A DNA stretch of 64,000 bases, taken from Flavobacterium okayamense (lineage in GTDB: Bacteria; Bacteroidota; Bacteroidia; Flavobacteriales; Flavobacteriaceae). Below, one piece after another: positions 42,118-50,847 of this stretch. Within the stretch, counting starts at the first letter, position 1. Each line of letters begins with the position of its first letter. Made by a program: the position numbers and the translations under genes. The DNA lies in assembly GCF_019702945.1 (NCBI RefSeq), contig NZ_AP024749.1, forward strand, positions 1,488,001 through 1,552,000. Reading direction: 5' to 3'. A model generated the notes under the pieces. The model ran no database searches. It saw only the letters and a program-made list of their open reading frames with translations, and was not told where the DNA came from.

Positions 42118-43041
42118 ATGAGCAATATTCTCGAAGTACAAAACGTAGTGAAACAATATGGCGATTACCGCGCTTTAAATAATGTTTCATTACAAGTTCC
42201 TAAAGGAAGCATTTATGGACTTTTGGGTCCTAATGGTGCTGGAAAGACATCTTTAATTCGAATCATTAATCAAATTACAATGCCAGATTCTGGTAAAGTT
42301 TTGCTTGATGGTGAATTATTAAATCCAAACCACGTTCAATTTATAGGTTATTTACCAGAAGAGCGTGGATTGTATAAAACAATGAAAGTAGGAGAGCAAT
42401 GTTTGTATTTAGCCCAATTAAAAGGGATGTCGAAGGAAGAAGCACAAAAGCAACTAAAATATTGGTTTGAAAAATTTGGAATTCAAGATTGGTGGAATAA
42501 AAAAATCCAAGAACTTTCCAAAGGAATGGCACAAAAGGTTCAGTTTTTAGTTACTATTTTGCACGAACCTAAATTACTAATATTAGATGAACCTTTTTCT
42601 GGGTTCGATCCGGTAAATGCAAATTTAATTAAAGACGAAATCATCGAATTAAATAAAAAAGGTACTTCAGTAATCTTTTCAACGCACCGTATGGAAAGTG
42701 TTGAAGAAATGTGTGACCATATTGCTTTAATTCATAAATCGAATAAATTAATAGAAGGAAAACTTTCAGATGTTAAACGCGATTTTAGAAGTAATACTTT
42801 TCAAGTCGGTATTTTAACTGATGATGTGGAGCGATTAATGTTCCAATTAACGCAAAAGTTTACTGTTGGTCAAACAAACTTTAAATCGCTGAACGATGAT
42901 TTAAAATTGGAAGTACAATTAGGCGATTCAAATTCTAACGAATTGTTGTCTATTCTAACAAGTTTCGGGCAAGTAACTCATTTTGTTGAGAAGATTCCAA
43001 GTGTAAATGATATTTTTATTCAAACTGTAAGCCAAAAATAA
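42118..43041 (+). CDS. ABC transporter ATP-binding protein
   Basis: The 307-residue ATPase has Walker A GPNGAGKTSLIRII, signature LSKGMAQKVQFL, Walker B LLILDEPFSGFD and the switch His in STHRMESVEEM. The C-terminal 80 residues are those of NatA/CcmA-like exporters. It pairs with the permease whose ATG overlaps its stop by one base. The substrate is unknown; the NatAB-like architecture often exports ions, lipids or antibiotics. Confidence 0.93.
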   Translation: MSNILEVQNVVKQYGDYRALNNVSLQVPKGSIYGLLGPNGAGKTSLIRIINQITMPDSGKVLLDGELLNPNHVQFIGYLPEERGLYKTMKVGEQCLYLAQLKGMSKEEAQKQLKYWFEKFGIQDWWNKKIQELSKGMAQKVQFLVTILHEPKLLILDEPFSGFDPVNANLIKDEIIELNKKGTSVIFSTHRMESVEEMCDHIALIHKSNKLIEGKLSDVKRDFRSNTFQVGILTDDVERLMFQLTQKFTVGQTNFKSLNDDLKLEVQLGDSNSNELLSILTSFGQVTHFVEKIPSVNDIFIQTVSQK

Positions 43042-44345
43042 TGAAGACATTATCCTTAATTATAAAAAGAGAGTTTATTGCTAAAGTTCGTAACAAATCA
43101 TTTATTGTTATGACATTTTTAAGTCCGCTTTTATTTGTAGGTATGGCGGTTTTAATTGGGTTTTTAGCATCAATGAATAAAGATTCCATTACTCAAATTG
43201 CAATTCATGATGAGGCAGGTTATTTAAAAAACGATTTTAAAAGCGATAAATTTATTAAGTACACAGATTTATCTGCCATGCCATTTGAGGTAGCAAAAGA
43301 TACTGCAAGTAATAGTTATGAAGGATTATTATATATACCTAAAGTTGACTCTTTACAACAACTATTAGATAAAGTTGAATACATTTCTGAGGATAGTCCA
43401 AGCATAGAGTTTATATCTGATGTAGAAACGGTTATTGATTCAGCTTTAACTTCTGATAATTTAAAGCGATTAGGTTTTGATGCACAAAAGATAGACGAAG
43501 CTAAAGCAAATTCTGAATTAAAACTATCTAAATTTTCTGGAGGAGAAAGTTTAAAAGGTTTAAATGAAATAAAAGTTGCTATTGGTGGGGTAATGGGCTA
43601 TTTAATTATGATGTTCATTATTATCTACGGAAACTTTGTAATGCGAAGTGTAATTGAAGAAAAAACGAATCGTATTATTGAAATTATTATTTCCTCTGTA
43701 AAACCCTTTCAATTAATGATGGGTAAAATTATCGGAAATTCATTAGCTGGAATTCTGCAATTCTTAATTTGGGTTATAGTTGGTTTAATCTTAATGTTTG
43801 TGGCACAAAGTTTCTTTGGATTACAAATGGGAGCAGCATCTGTTGATCCAGCAGCAATGGAAATGGCTCAGCAATCGGCTAATATTTCAAAATTACAATC
43901 CTATGTAACAGAAATAATGAATTTACCAATAGCTTTAATGGTAGTTTCATTTATTATATATTTCATTGGGGGATATTTCTTATATAGCTCATTATACGCA
44001 GCAATTGGTGCAGCAGTAGATTCTGAAACGGATTCACAACAATTTTTATTGCCTATCATTATGCCATTAATGTTAGCTGTATATATTGGTTTCTTTACGG
44101 TTATTAATGACCCTCATGGAACAGTTGCGACTGTATTTTCTATAATTCCATTTACATCACCAATTGTAATGTTAATGAGAATACCATTTGGTGTTCCAGT
44201 TTGGCAACTAATATTGTCTATGGTTTTATTATTTGCTACCTTTACTTTTGTTGTTTGGTTTGCATCAAAAATTTACCGTGTAGGTATTTTAATGTATGGA
44301 AAAAAACCAACATGGGGCGAACTATTTAAATGGTTAAAATATTAA
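43041..44345 (+). CDS. ABC-2 type permease, NatB-like
   Basis: The 434-residue protein has one N-terminal span and a large external domain (about 45-175). Five or six C-terminal spans hold EEKTNRIIEIIISSVKPFQLMMGK, typical of NatB/ABC2_membrane_3 permeases. It is translationally coupled to the ATPase. An MscS-type channel gene follows after 3 bases. Confidence 0.9.
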   Translation: MKTLSLIIKREFIAKVRNKSFIVMTFLSPLLFVGMAVLIGFLASMNKDSITQIAIHDEAGYLKNDFKSDKFIKYTDLSAMPFEVAKDTASNSYEGLLYIPKVDSLQQLLDKVEYISEDSPSIEFISDVETVIDSALTSDNLKRLGFDAQKIDEAKANSELKLSKFSGGESLKGLNEIKVAIGGVMGYLIMMFIIIYGNFVMRSVIEEKTNRIIEIIISSVKPFQLMMGKIIGNSLAGILQFLIWVIVGLILMFVAQSFFGLQMGAASVDPAAMEMAQQSANISKLQSYVTEIMNLPIALMVVSFIIYFIGGYFLYSSLYAAIGAAVDSETDSQQFLLPIIMPLMLAVYIGFFTVINDPHGTVATVFSIIPFTSPIVMLMRIPFGVPVWQLILSMVLLFATFTFVVWFASKIYRVGILMYGKKPTWGELFKWLKY

Positions 44346-44348
44346 AAA

Positions 44349-45176
44349 ATGAAGCAAGACGTAATTGACTTTCTTACTTTTAAATTAATCAATACAGATA
44401 AGATAACATTTACTGTGTATCAACTTATTTTATTGGTCATTGCTTTGTTTTTTACAGGAATTGTCTTGAAATTTCTAAGAAAAGTAATGACAAGGAAGCT
44501 TCCACTTGAAGACAAAAACAAGTTTATTAGTATTTTTCAATTTGCAAAATATGTCATTTACGTTCTTGTAGTTGTATTTACACTTCAATCATCGGGTGTA
44601 AATATGAATGTTTTTTTAACAGCATCAGCAGCTTTATTTGTTGGTGTAGGTTTTGCACTACAAACGTTTTTTCAAGATATCATTTCTGGAATTTTAATGA
44701 TTTTGGATCAATCTTTACATGTAGGTGATATTATTGAAGTTGATGGAAAAGTAGGTGAGGTGAGAGAAATTAAACTACGTACAACTCGTATGGTTACACG
44801 TAACGATAGAGTTATGGTTATACCTAACCATATTTTTATGACTGATCCTCTTTTTAACTGGACGCAAAATACTACAACTAATCGCGAACAGGTTTCTGTA
44901 GGTGTTGCTTATGGTAGTGATGTAGAATTAGTAAAAAGTATTTTAGAAGAATGTGTAAAAGGAGTTGAAGGAGTTGTTGCAACGGAAACAATAACTGTTT
45001 TATTTGAAGAGTTTGGAGATTCTTCACTTAATTTTTCAGTTTATTTTTATGTGGCAAATGGAATGAAAAGTCCCAAAATTCAGAGTGATATTCGTTTTAA
45101 AATTGATGCTGCATTTAGAAGAAATAAAATTTCAATTCCATTCCCTCAACGCGATGTTCACATTTTTAACAAATAA
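44349..45176 (+). CDS. Mechanosensitive channel, MscS family
   Basis: The 275-residue protein has three spans, the pore helix ASAALFVGVGFALQTFFQDI and the beta domain with HVGDIIEVDGKVGEVREIKL. LRTTRMVTRNDRVMVIPNH follows, as in MscS. The pore-lining glycine/alanine pattern is retained. It protects against osmotic downshock. It lies 3 bases behind the ABC permease gene and probably shares its transcript. Confidence 0.93.
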   Translation: MKQDVIDFLTFKLINTDKITFTVYQLILLVIALFFTGIVLKFLRKVMTRKLPLEDKNKFISIFQFAKYVIYVLVVVFTLQSSGVNMNVFLTASAALFVGVGFALQTFFQDIISGILMILDQSLHVGDIIEVDGKVGEVREIKLRTTRMVTRNDRVMVIPNHIFMTDPLFNWTQNTTTNREQVSVGVAYGSDVELVKSILEECVKGVEGVVATETITVLFEEFGDSSLNFSVYFYVANGMKSPKIQSDIRFKIDAAFRRNKISIPFPQRDVHIFNK

Positions 45177-45243
45177 GAATATCAATAAATATGCTAGAAT
45201 TTAGTTTTAATTTTTGCTAACTTTATTGAAAATAAGATATTAA

Positions 45244-46407
45244 ATGCCAAAAATATTAGTAATAGAAGATGAGGCGGCAATTCGCCGTGTTTTAACAAAA
45301 ATTTTATCGGAAGAAAGCGATACGTATGAAGTTGAAGAAGCTGAAGATGGTTTGCAAGGTGTCGAAAAAATTAAAAATGAAGATTACGATTTAGTACTTT
45401 GTGATATTAAAATGCCAAAAATGGATGGCGTTGAAGTATTAGAAGCTGTTAAAAAAATAAAGCCTGAAGTGCCAATGGTTATGATTTCTGGTCATGGCGA
45501 TTTAGAAACTGCGGTTAATACAATGCGCTTAGGAGCTTACGATTATATTTCAAAACCACCCGATTTAAACCGATTATTGAATACCGTTCGAAATGCTTTA
45601 GACAGAAAGCAATTAGTTGTTGAAAACAAAATTCTAAAGAAAAAAGTTTCCAAGAACTATGAAATGATTGGTAACAGTGATGCAATTAATCACATTCGTG
45701 AAATGATTGATAAAGTGGCACCAACAGATGCTCGTGTGTTAATTACTGGACCAAATGGTACTGGTAAAGAATTGGTAGCGCATCAGTTGCATGAAAAAAG
45801 TAATCGTTCAGGCAAACCAATTGTTGAGGTAAATTGTGCTGCTATTCCTTCTGAATTAATTGAAAGTGAATTATTCGGACATATAAAAGGCGCTTTTACA
45901 TCAGCTGTTAAAGATAGAGCAGGTAAGTTTGAAGCAGCAAATGGAGGAACTATTTTCTTAGATGAAATTGGTGATATGAGTTTACCAGCACAAGCAAAAG
46001 TATTACGTGCTTTGCAAGAAAATTTGATCCAACGTGTTGGAGCCGATAAAGATATTAAAGTCGATGTTCGTGTAGTTGCAGCTACTAATAAAGATTTAAA
46101 AAAGGAAATTGAAGAAGGTCGTTTCCGCGAAGATTTATACCATCGTTTAGCCGTAATTTTAATCAAAGTACCGGCTTTAAATGACAGAAGAGACGATATT
46201 CCAGAGTTAGTGGAGCATTTTACACAAAAGATAGCTAGTGAAAATGGAACTGCAATTAAAGACTTTTCTGAAAAAGCGATTAAACTATTACAAGAATACG
46301 ATTGGACTGGAAATATTCGCGAACTTAGAAATGTAGTGGAACGCTTAATTATTTTAGGTGGAAATGAGATTTCAGAAAACGATGTAAAATTATTTGCAAG
46401 TAAATAA
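45244..46407 (+). CDS. NtrC-like response regulator lacking a DNA-binding domain
   Basis: The 387-residue protein has a receiver domain with phospho-acceptor D54 (LVLCDIKMPKMDG). An AAA+ sigma-54 activator domain has Walker A GPNGTGKELV and Walker B GGTIFLDEIGDM; it ends in RELRNVVERLIILGG. The sigma-54 contact loop is GAFTSA (216-221) instead of GAFTGA. The protein stops about 15 residues after the AAA+ lid, so the usual Fis-type helix-turn-helix is absent. It may act from solution or have lost promoter activation. No sensor kinase is adjacent. Its stop overlaps the next start. Confidence 0.92.
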   Translation: MPKILVIEDEAAIRRVLTKILSEESDTYEVEEAEDGLQGVEKIKNEDYDLVLCDIKMPKMDGVEVLEAVKKIKPEVPMVMISGHGDLETAVNTMRLGAYDYISKPPDLNRLLNTVRNALDRKQLVVENKILKKKVSKNYEMIGNSDAINHIREMIDKVAPTDARVLITGPNGTGKELVAHQLHEKSNRSGKPIVEVNCAAIPSELIESELFGHIKGAFTSAVKDRAGKFEAANGGTIFLDEIGDMSLPAQAKVLRALQENLIQRVGADKDIKVDVRVVAATNKDLKKEIEEGRFREDLYHRLAVILIKVPALNDRRDDIPELVEHFTQKIASENGTAIKDFSEKAIKLLQEYDWTGNIRELRNVVERLIILGGNEISENDVKLFASK

Positions 46408-47021
46408 TGAATTTAAAAAAAATAAATACAAATCTTCAAAAAGCTTTAATCGAAAACGGATTAACCGAAGCTAATGAATTACAAAAAGAAACTTTTTCAC
46501 CTATAAAAAGCGGAGCCGATATAGTAATTCAAAGTCCTAAAGGTACTGGTAAAACAACAGCTTTAGCTTTAAATATTATACATAAGTTGAAAGAACCACT
46601 TGAAGAATCGCCAAGAGCTTTAATCATGGTGGAAGACAAGCAACAGGTTTTAGAGTTTAAGGAGCTTTTTGATAGATTAAATAAATACAATCAATTAAGG
46701 GTTTATATTACACACGATAAAAGTGATATAGATGAAGATAAAAATCAAATTTCAGTTGGAATCGATGTTTTAATTGGTACGCCAAATCGCTTAAACGAAA
46801 TGTTTTCTGGCGCTGGTTTCAATGTAAATCGTTTGCAAGTAATAGCTTTTGACGATTTTGATGTTTTATTGAGAAATCGTTATGAATCAGTAATCTTAAG
46901 ATTATTAATGAGTATGGAAAAAGGGCAACGAATATTTTTTTGTTCGCAAATAACAGAAAGAGTAGAATCAGTTGCCTTAAACGATGAAGAGCGCGAACCT
47001 ATATTTTTAGAAACAGAATAA
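46407..47021 (+). CDS. Single-domain DEAD-box helicase-like protein
   Basis: The 204-residue protein covers only the first RecA-like domain of a DEAD-box helicase. The Q-motif-like region is LTEANELQKETFSPI, Walker A is SPKGTGKTTALAL, GTPNRLNEM is motif Ib, and DDFD replaces DEAD in motif II. The second domain with motifs IV-VI is absent and the frame ends normally. ATP binding is plausible; unwinding is not. It is coupled to the NtrC-like gene (TAATG) and followed by a DUF2007 gene. Confidence 0.85.
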   Translation: MNLKKINTNLQKALIENGLTEANELQKETFSPIKSGADIVIQSPKGTGKTTALALNIIHKLKEPLEESPRALIMVEDKQQVLEFKELFDRLNKYNQLRVYITHDKSDIDEDKNQISVGIDVLIGTPNRLNEMFSGAGFNVNRLQVIAFDDFDVLLRNRYESVILRLLMSMEKGQRIFFCSQITERVESVALNDEEREPIFLETE

Positions 47022-47032
47022 ACAATATAACT

Positions 47033-47233
47033 ATGGAAGAAGTTAAAATATTTTCAGGAACTGAAATAGAAGCAATGGCTTTTGAACAACAATTATTAGA
47101 CAGAGGTGTTGAGCCAATTAAGAAAAATGGATTTGAATCGGCTCGTTTGGCTGGTTTTGGAAACTTAGACGCTACTGTAGAACTATATGTAACAGAACAA
47201 GATTACGAAAAAATTAAAGATTTAGTAGAATAA
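47033..47233 (+). CDS. DUF2007 family small protein
   Basis: The 66-residue protein reads VKIFSGTEIEAMAFEQQLLDRGVEP and ends ATVELYVTEQDYEKIKDLVE. This is the pattern of DUF2007 (putative signal transducing protein). It is the last gene of the NtrC-like/DEAD-like operon and is followed by a terminator. Confidence 0.8.
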   Translation: MEEVKIFSGTEIEAMAFEQQLLDRGVEPIKKNGFESARLAGFGNLDATVELYVTEQDYEKIKDLVE

Positions 47234-47266
47234 AAAAAGCCAAGTTTAAAAACTTGGCTTTTTTTA
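47234..47266 (+). terminator. Terminator between the DUF2007 gene and YceI gene 2
   Basis: AAAAAAAGCCAAGTTT-AAA-AACTTGGCTTTTTTT is symmetrical with A and T runs, so it can act in both directions. Confidence 0.85.
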
Positions 47267-47280
47267 TAAACTATTATTTT

Positions 47281-47892
47281 TTATTCAAAAACAACAGAAC
47301 CTGAAATAGCAACTTCGCTCCAAGTTTTGCTCACTCCATCTGGACCTTTGTGTAAGTCAAAACAAACTTTGTTAAGTGAGGCAACTGCATCTTGAGCTCC
47401 AAAATCTTCAAGATTTAGCGTTCCATTTACTGTGAATTTATTGTTTTCAAAAGTAGTCTCAACGGCTACTTCTTTAGTGATTCCATTTAATGTTAGTAAT
47501 AATGTTGTATTTCCTTCTTTAGAATGAATTTCACCAGCTAAAAAATCAGGATCTTTCATAATCATAAAGAAAAATTCTTTAAGCTTAGCATCTCGTTCTG
47601 GATTATTTGTAAATAATGAACTTACAGGAATTGAAAAACGAGCGCCTTCTAAAACTTGCTGTGGTGTTTCGCCATGTTTTGTGTCTTTTAATTCAATTTC
47701 AGTAAAACTACCGCCCACAGCTACTTTGTCTGTAGTTTTATAAGCTGTCCAATTTACTTTTGTAGAATCTGAAATAATTTTTAAACCAGTTTCAACAACT
47801 GCTTCTTCAACAGGAGTTTCCACTTTTTCTTCTTTTTTACAACTTACTGCAAAAATTGAGATTGCAAAAGCCATTATAGCAACTTTTTTCAT
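47281..47892 (-). CDS. YceI-like lipoprotein
   Basis: The 203-residue protein starts at ATG 47892 with a lipoprotein signal ending FAVSC (C18). The body has STKVNWTAYKTTDKVAVGGS, RDAKLKEFFFMIM, TLLLTLNGITKEVAVETTF and LNLEDFGAQDAVASLN, fitting a YceI-type barrel. It is more diverged than the copy at 39.4 kb. It likely sits in the periplasm as a lipid-binding lipoprotein. Confidence 0.82.
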   Translation of the reverse strand: MKKVAIMAFAISIFAVSCKKEEKVETPVEEAVVETGLKIISDSTKVNWTAYKTTDKVAVGGSFTEIELKDTKHGETPQQVLEGARFSIPVSSLFTNNPERDAKLKEFFFMIMKDPDFLAGEIHSKEGNTTLLLTLNGITKEVAVETTFENNKFTVNGTLNLEDFGAQDAVASLNKVCFDLHKGPDGVSKTWSEVAISGSVVFE

Positions 47893-48039
47893 GTTTTTAA
47901 TATTAAAATTCTTATCAAAGGTAAGAAGTAAATTGTGGTTAAGCAAAAATCAATAGTTAAAGATAAATTAAGAATTAAGAATTGTTAATTATAAGAAAAT
48001 CTTGCAATCTTAATATCTAAAATCTTTTGTCTAAATAAC

Positions 48040-48047
48040 TATATTTG
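48040..48047 (+). promoter_or_regulatory. -7 box of the ABC-F gene
   Basis: TATATTTG matches TAnnTTTG, about 62 bases before the ATG. The leader between them contains AATTCTGAATT-type repeats that could pair with each other. Confidence 0.45.
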
Positions 48048-48109
48048 CACCTTCAAAAAATTCAGGTTTTAAAAATTCTGAATTCAAAAATCTAAATTCT
48101 GAATTAAAC

Positions 48110-49744
48110 ATGATTACAGTTAACGACATTGCAGTTGAATTTGGCGGAACTACTTTATTTAGTGAAGTAACTTTTGCTATAAATGAAAATGATAAAATTG
48201 CCCTTATGGGTAAAAATGGTGCAGGAAAATCAACCTTGTTAAAAATTGTTGCAGGTGTAAATAAACCTACAAGAGGAGCAATTTCGGCTCCAAAAGAAGC
48301 GGTAATTGCTTATTTGCCTCAACATTTATTAACAGAAGATAAATTAACTGTTTTCGATGAAACAGCTAAAGCATTTGAAGAAGTTTTTAAAATGAAAGCA
48401 GAAATCGATGCAATTAATGATGAATTAACGGTTCGTACAGATTATGAAAGCGATGCGTATATGAAGTTAATTGAACGCGTTTCTGAACTTTCTGAGAAAT
48501 TCTATGCGATTGAAGAAGTAAATTACGAAGCAGAAGTAGAAAAAGTATTAAAAGGTTTAGGTTTTGAACGTGAAGATTTTACTCGAAAAACTTCTGAATT
48601 TTCAGGAGGTTGGAGAATGCGAATTGAATTGGCAAAAATCTTATTAAAGAAACCCGATTTAATTCTTTTGGATGAGCCAACGAATCACTTGGATATGGAT
48701 AGTATTCAGTGGTTAGAAGATTTCTTGGTAAACCAAGCAAAAGCCGTAATGGTAATTTCGCACGATAGAGCATTTGTCGATAATATTACAAATCGTACAA
48801 TTGAAGTTACGATGGGTAGAATTTACGATTACAAAGCAAAATATTCTGATTATTTAGAATTACGTAAAGATAGAAGAGCGCACCAACAAAAAGCGTATGA
48901 CGAACAACAAAAGTTTATTGCCGAAAATCAAGCTTTTATTGAGCGTTTTAGAGGAACTTTTTCTAAAACAGAACAAGTGCAATCACGTGTTCGTATGCTT
49001 GAAAAATTAGTTCTAGTAGAAGTTGACGAAGTCGATACTTCTGCTTTACGATTGAAATTTCCACCTTCACCACGAAGCGGACAATATCCTGTTGTAGTGG
49101 AAGAATTATCAAAAAAGTATGGAGAACATGTGGTTTTCAACAATGCAAATATGGTTATTGAACGCGGACAAAAAGTTGCTTTCGTTGGAAAAAACGGTGA
49201 AGGAAAATCAACGATGATTAAAGCCATTATGGGTGAAATTGATTACGATGGCGGAAAAATGGAAGTAGGTCATAATGCACAAATTGGCTATTTCGCACAA
49301 AATCAAGCGGCTTTATTAGATGGCGAATTATCAGTTTTTGAAACGATTGATAGAATTGCTGTTGGAGATATTCGTTCTAAGATTAAAGATATGTTAGGCG
49401 CATTCATGTTCAGTGGCGATGATATTCAAAAGAAAGTGAAAGTGCTTTCTGGAGGTGAAAGAACACGTTTGGCCATGATTAAATTATTATTAGAACCGGT
49501 TAATGTTTTAATTCTCGATGAGCCCACGAATCACTTAGACATGAAAACGAAAGATATAATCAAAGATGCATTACGCGATTTTGATGGGACTTTGATTTTA
49601 GTTTCTCACGATCGTGATTTCTTGGATGGATTGGTTACTAAAGTTTTCGAATTTGGTAACAAACGTGTTCGTGAACATTTTGAAGATATTAAAGGGTTCT
49701 TAGAACACAAAAAAATGGAAAACTTAAAAGAGATTGAGAAGTAG
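48110..49744 (+). CDS. ABC-F family ATPase
   Basis: The 544-residue soluble protein has two ABC cassettes with Walker A GKNGAGKST and GKNGEGKST. The signatures are FSGGWRMRIELAKI and LSGGERTRLAMIKL, and LDEPTNHLDM occurs in both halves. A charged linker of about 80 residues lies between. There are no membrane spans. ABC-F proteins act on the ribosomal E site, in translation control or antibiotic protection. The YbiT/EttA-like housekeeping type is most likely here; a resistance role cannot be excluded by sequence. Confidence 0.93.
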   Translation: MITVNDIAVEFGGTTLFSEVTFAINENDKIALMGKNGAGKSTLLKIVAGVNKPTRGAISAPKEAVIAYLPQHLLTEDKLTVFDETAKAFEEVFKMKAEIDAINDELTVRTDYESDAYMKLIERVSELSEKFYAIEEVNYEAEVEKVLKGLGFEREDFTRKTSEFSGGWRMRIELAKILLKKPDLILLDEPTNHLDMDSIQWLEDFLVNQAKAVMVISHDRAFVDNITNRTIEVTMGRIYDYKAKYSDYLELRKDRRAHQQKAYDEQQKFIAENQAFIERFRGTFSKTEQVQSRVRMLEKLVLVEVDEVDTSALRLKFPPSPRSGQYPVVVEELSKKYGEHVVFNNANMVIERGQKVAFVGKNGEGKSTMIKAIMGEIDYDGGKMEVGHNAQIGYFAQNQAALLDGELSVFETIDRIAVGDIRSKIKDMLGAFMFSGDDIQKKVKVLSGGERTRLAMIKLLLEPVNVLILDEPTNHLDMKTKDIIKDALRDFDGTLILVSHDRDFLDGLVTKVFEFGNKRVREHFEDIKGFLEHKKMENLKEIEK

Positions 49745-49748
49745 AAAT

Positions 49749-49779
49749 AAAAAAAGCTCCATTTTGTGGAGCTTTTTTA
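49749..49779 (+). terminator. Terminator behind the ABC-F gene
   Basis: AAAAAAGCTCCA-TTTTG-TGGAGCTTTTTT, flanked by A and T runs, probably serves both converging genes. Confidence 0.85.
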
Positions 49780-49784
49780 TTAAA

Positions 49785-50234
49785 TTATTCTTTCAACTTG
49801 CTCTCCATTTCTTTAAAATATGCAATCAATTGTTCCTTAGTTGCGTCATCTAAAATAGCATCTTTATGAGCGATAGTATAACTTTTTAAAGGCATTTCAT
49901 CTTCTTCAATTAATTCGTAACATTCTTCCATTTTATGAGATTGTCTTTTGGCAGAGTATGTACCAAATTCAGAAAAATTTAAATGATGCTTTCCTTCTTC
50001 AATATGATTTTTAACCCACCACCCTACAGGCTGAATATTTGTATACCAAGGATAGCTACTCTCATTAGAATGACAGTCATAACACGAAGCTTTAATTTTA
50101 GCTGCTAATTCTGGAGATGGATTATGTATTTTTAAAAAATCTTGATTTTCATCAACTGGCGGATTGGTTTTATCAATTTGGAAAAATTGAATTACGATAA
50201 AAGCTAAAGCTAAAATTTTAAATATTTTTTTCAT
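49785..50234 (-). CDS. Haem-binding domain protein (Haem_bd-like)
   Basis: The 149-residue protein has an N-terminal anchor (IFKILALAFIVIQFF). The haem site CYDCHSNESSYPWY is followed by IQPVGWWVKNHIEEGKHHLNFSEF, the pattern of the Haem_bd family of periplasmic c-type haem proteins. It is the most downstream gene on the minus strand before the ABC-F terminator. A link to the VWA cluster is only positional. Confidence 0.85.
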   Translation of the reverse strand: MKKIFKILALAFIVIQFFQIDKTNPPVDENQDFLKIHNPSPELAAKIKASCYDCHSNESSYPWYTNIQPVGWWVKNHIEEGKHHLNFSEFGTYSAKRQSHKMEECYELIEEDEMPLKSYTIAHKDAILDDATKEQLIAYFKEMESKLKE

Positions 50235-50258
50235 AACGTTTAATTTTATCTAAAAGTA

Positions 50259-50771
50259 CTAATTTTTTTCATCTTTCCATTTAGAAAATCCCATAGAAGC
50301 GGCTTTAATATCTTTTTGCCAATTTTCTCCAAATTCTCTTGAAAGCGAATCGAATACTTTTTTATTTTTCAATTCAAACTCTTCAAAATTTGTTGGCGCA
50401 ATACAACCAAAATCATAATATTTTACTTTGTATTTCTTTTCAAATTCAACATCTTCTTTGGTATAAATGGATGCAATTCCACCCAAAACATAAATAATTT
50501 TTTGGTGCTGATTTAGATTTTCTGAATCGTATTTACTTGAATAAATTTCAATTGTACCGAACTTACCTTCTTCTCCATATTTTTCAATAGAAGCATGTTC
50601 TTTTAAAACTTTAACGCTGTCAATTATTTTTGGATCGATTTTTTCTAAAATTTCTCTAGGAATTTCATTTCCATTGAGAACAAATAGAGGTTCATTTGCC
50701 TTTACTATTTTTGTTTGACTATTCATGAGATTTGCAAAGCAAATGATGAATAATAAAATAATATTTTTCAT
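50259..50771 (-). CDS. Secreted protein with TonB-plug-like motif
   Basis: The 170-residue protein has a signal peptide. PLFVLNGNEI, ILEKIDPKIIDSVKVLKE and KYGEEGKFGTIEIYS reproduce the core of a TonB-receptor plug (PL-x-V-x-G … I-x-SV-x-V-L-K … YG-x-x-G-x-x-G-x-I-x-I). No barrel follows; the C-terminal half is charged and not recognised. The same module occurs in the VWA protein and the anti-sigma-like protein of this cluster. Confidence 0.65.
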   Translation of the reverse strand: MKNIILLFIICFANLMNSQTKIVKANEPLFVLNGNEIPREILEKIDPKIIDSVKVLKEHASIEKYGEEGKFGTIEIYSSKYDSENLNQHQKIIYVLGGIASIYTKEDVEFEKKYKVKYYDFGCIAPTNFEEFELKNKKVFDSLSREFGENWQKDIKAASMGFSKWKDEKN

Positions 50772-50847
50772 TTTATATTGATTAAATCCTACAAGATCTT
50801 AAAAACCTTGCAGGATATTACTGAATACTTTTTACTGAGACTGCCAA

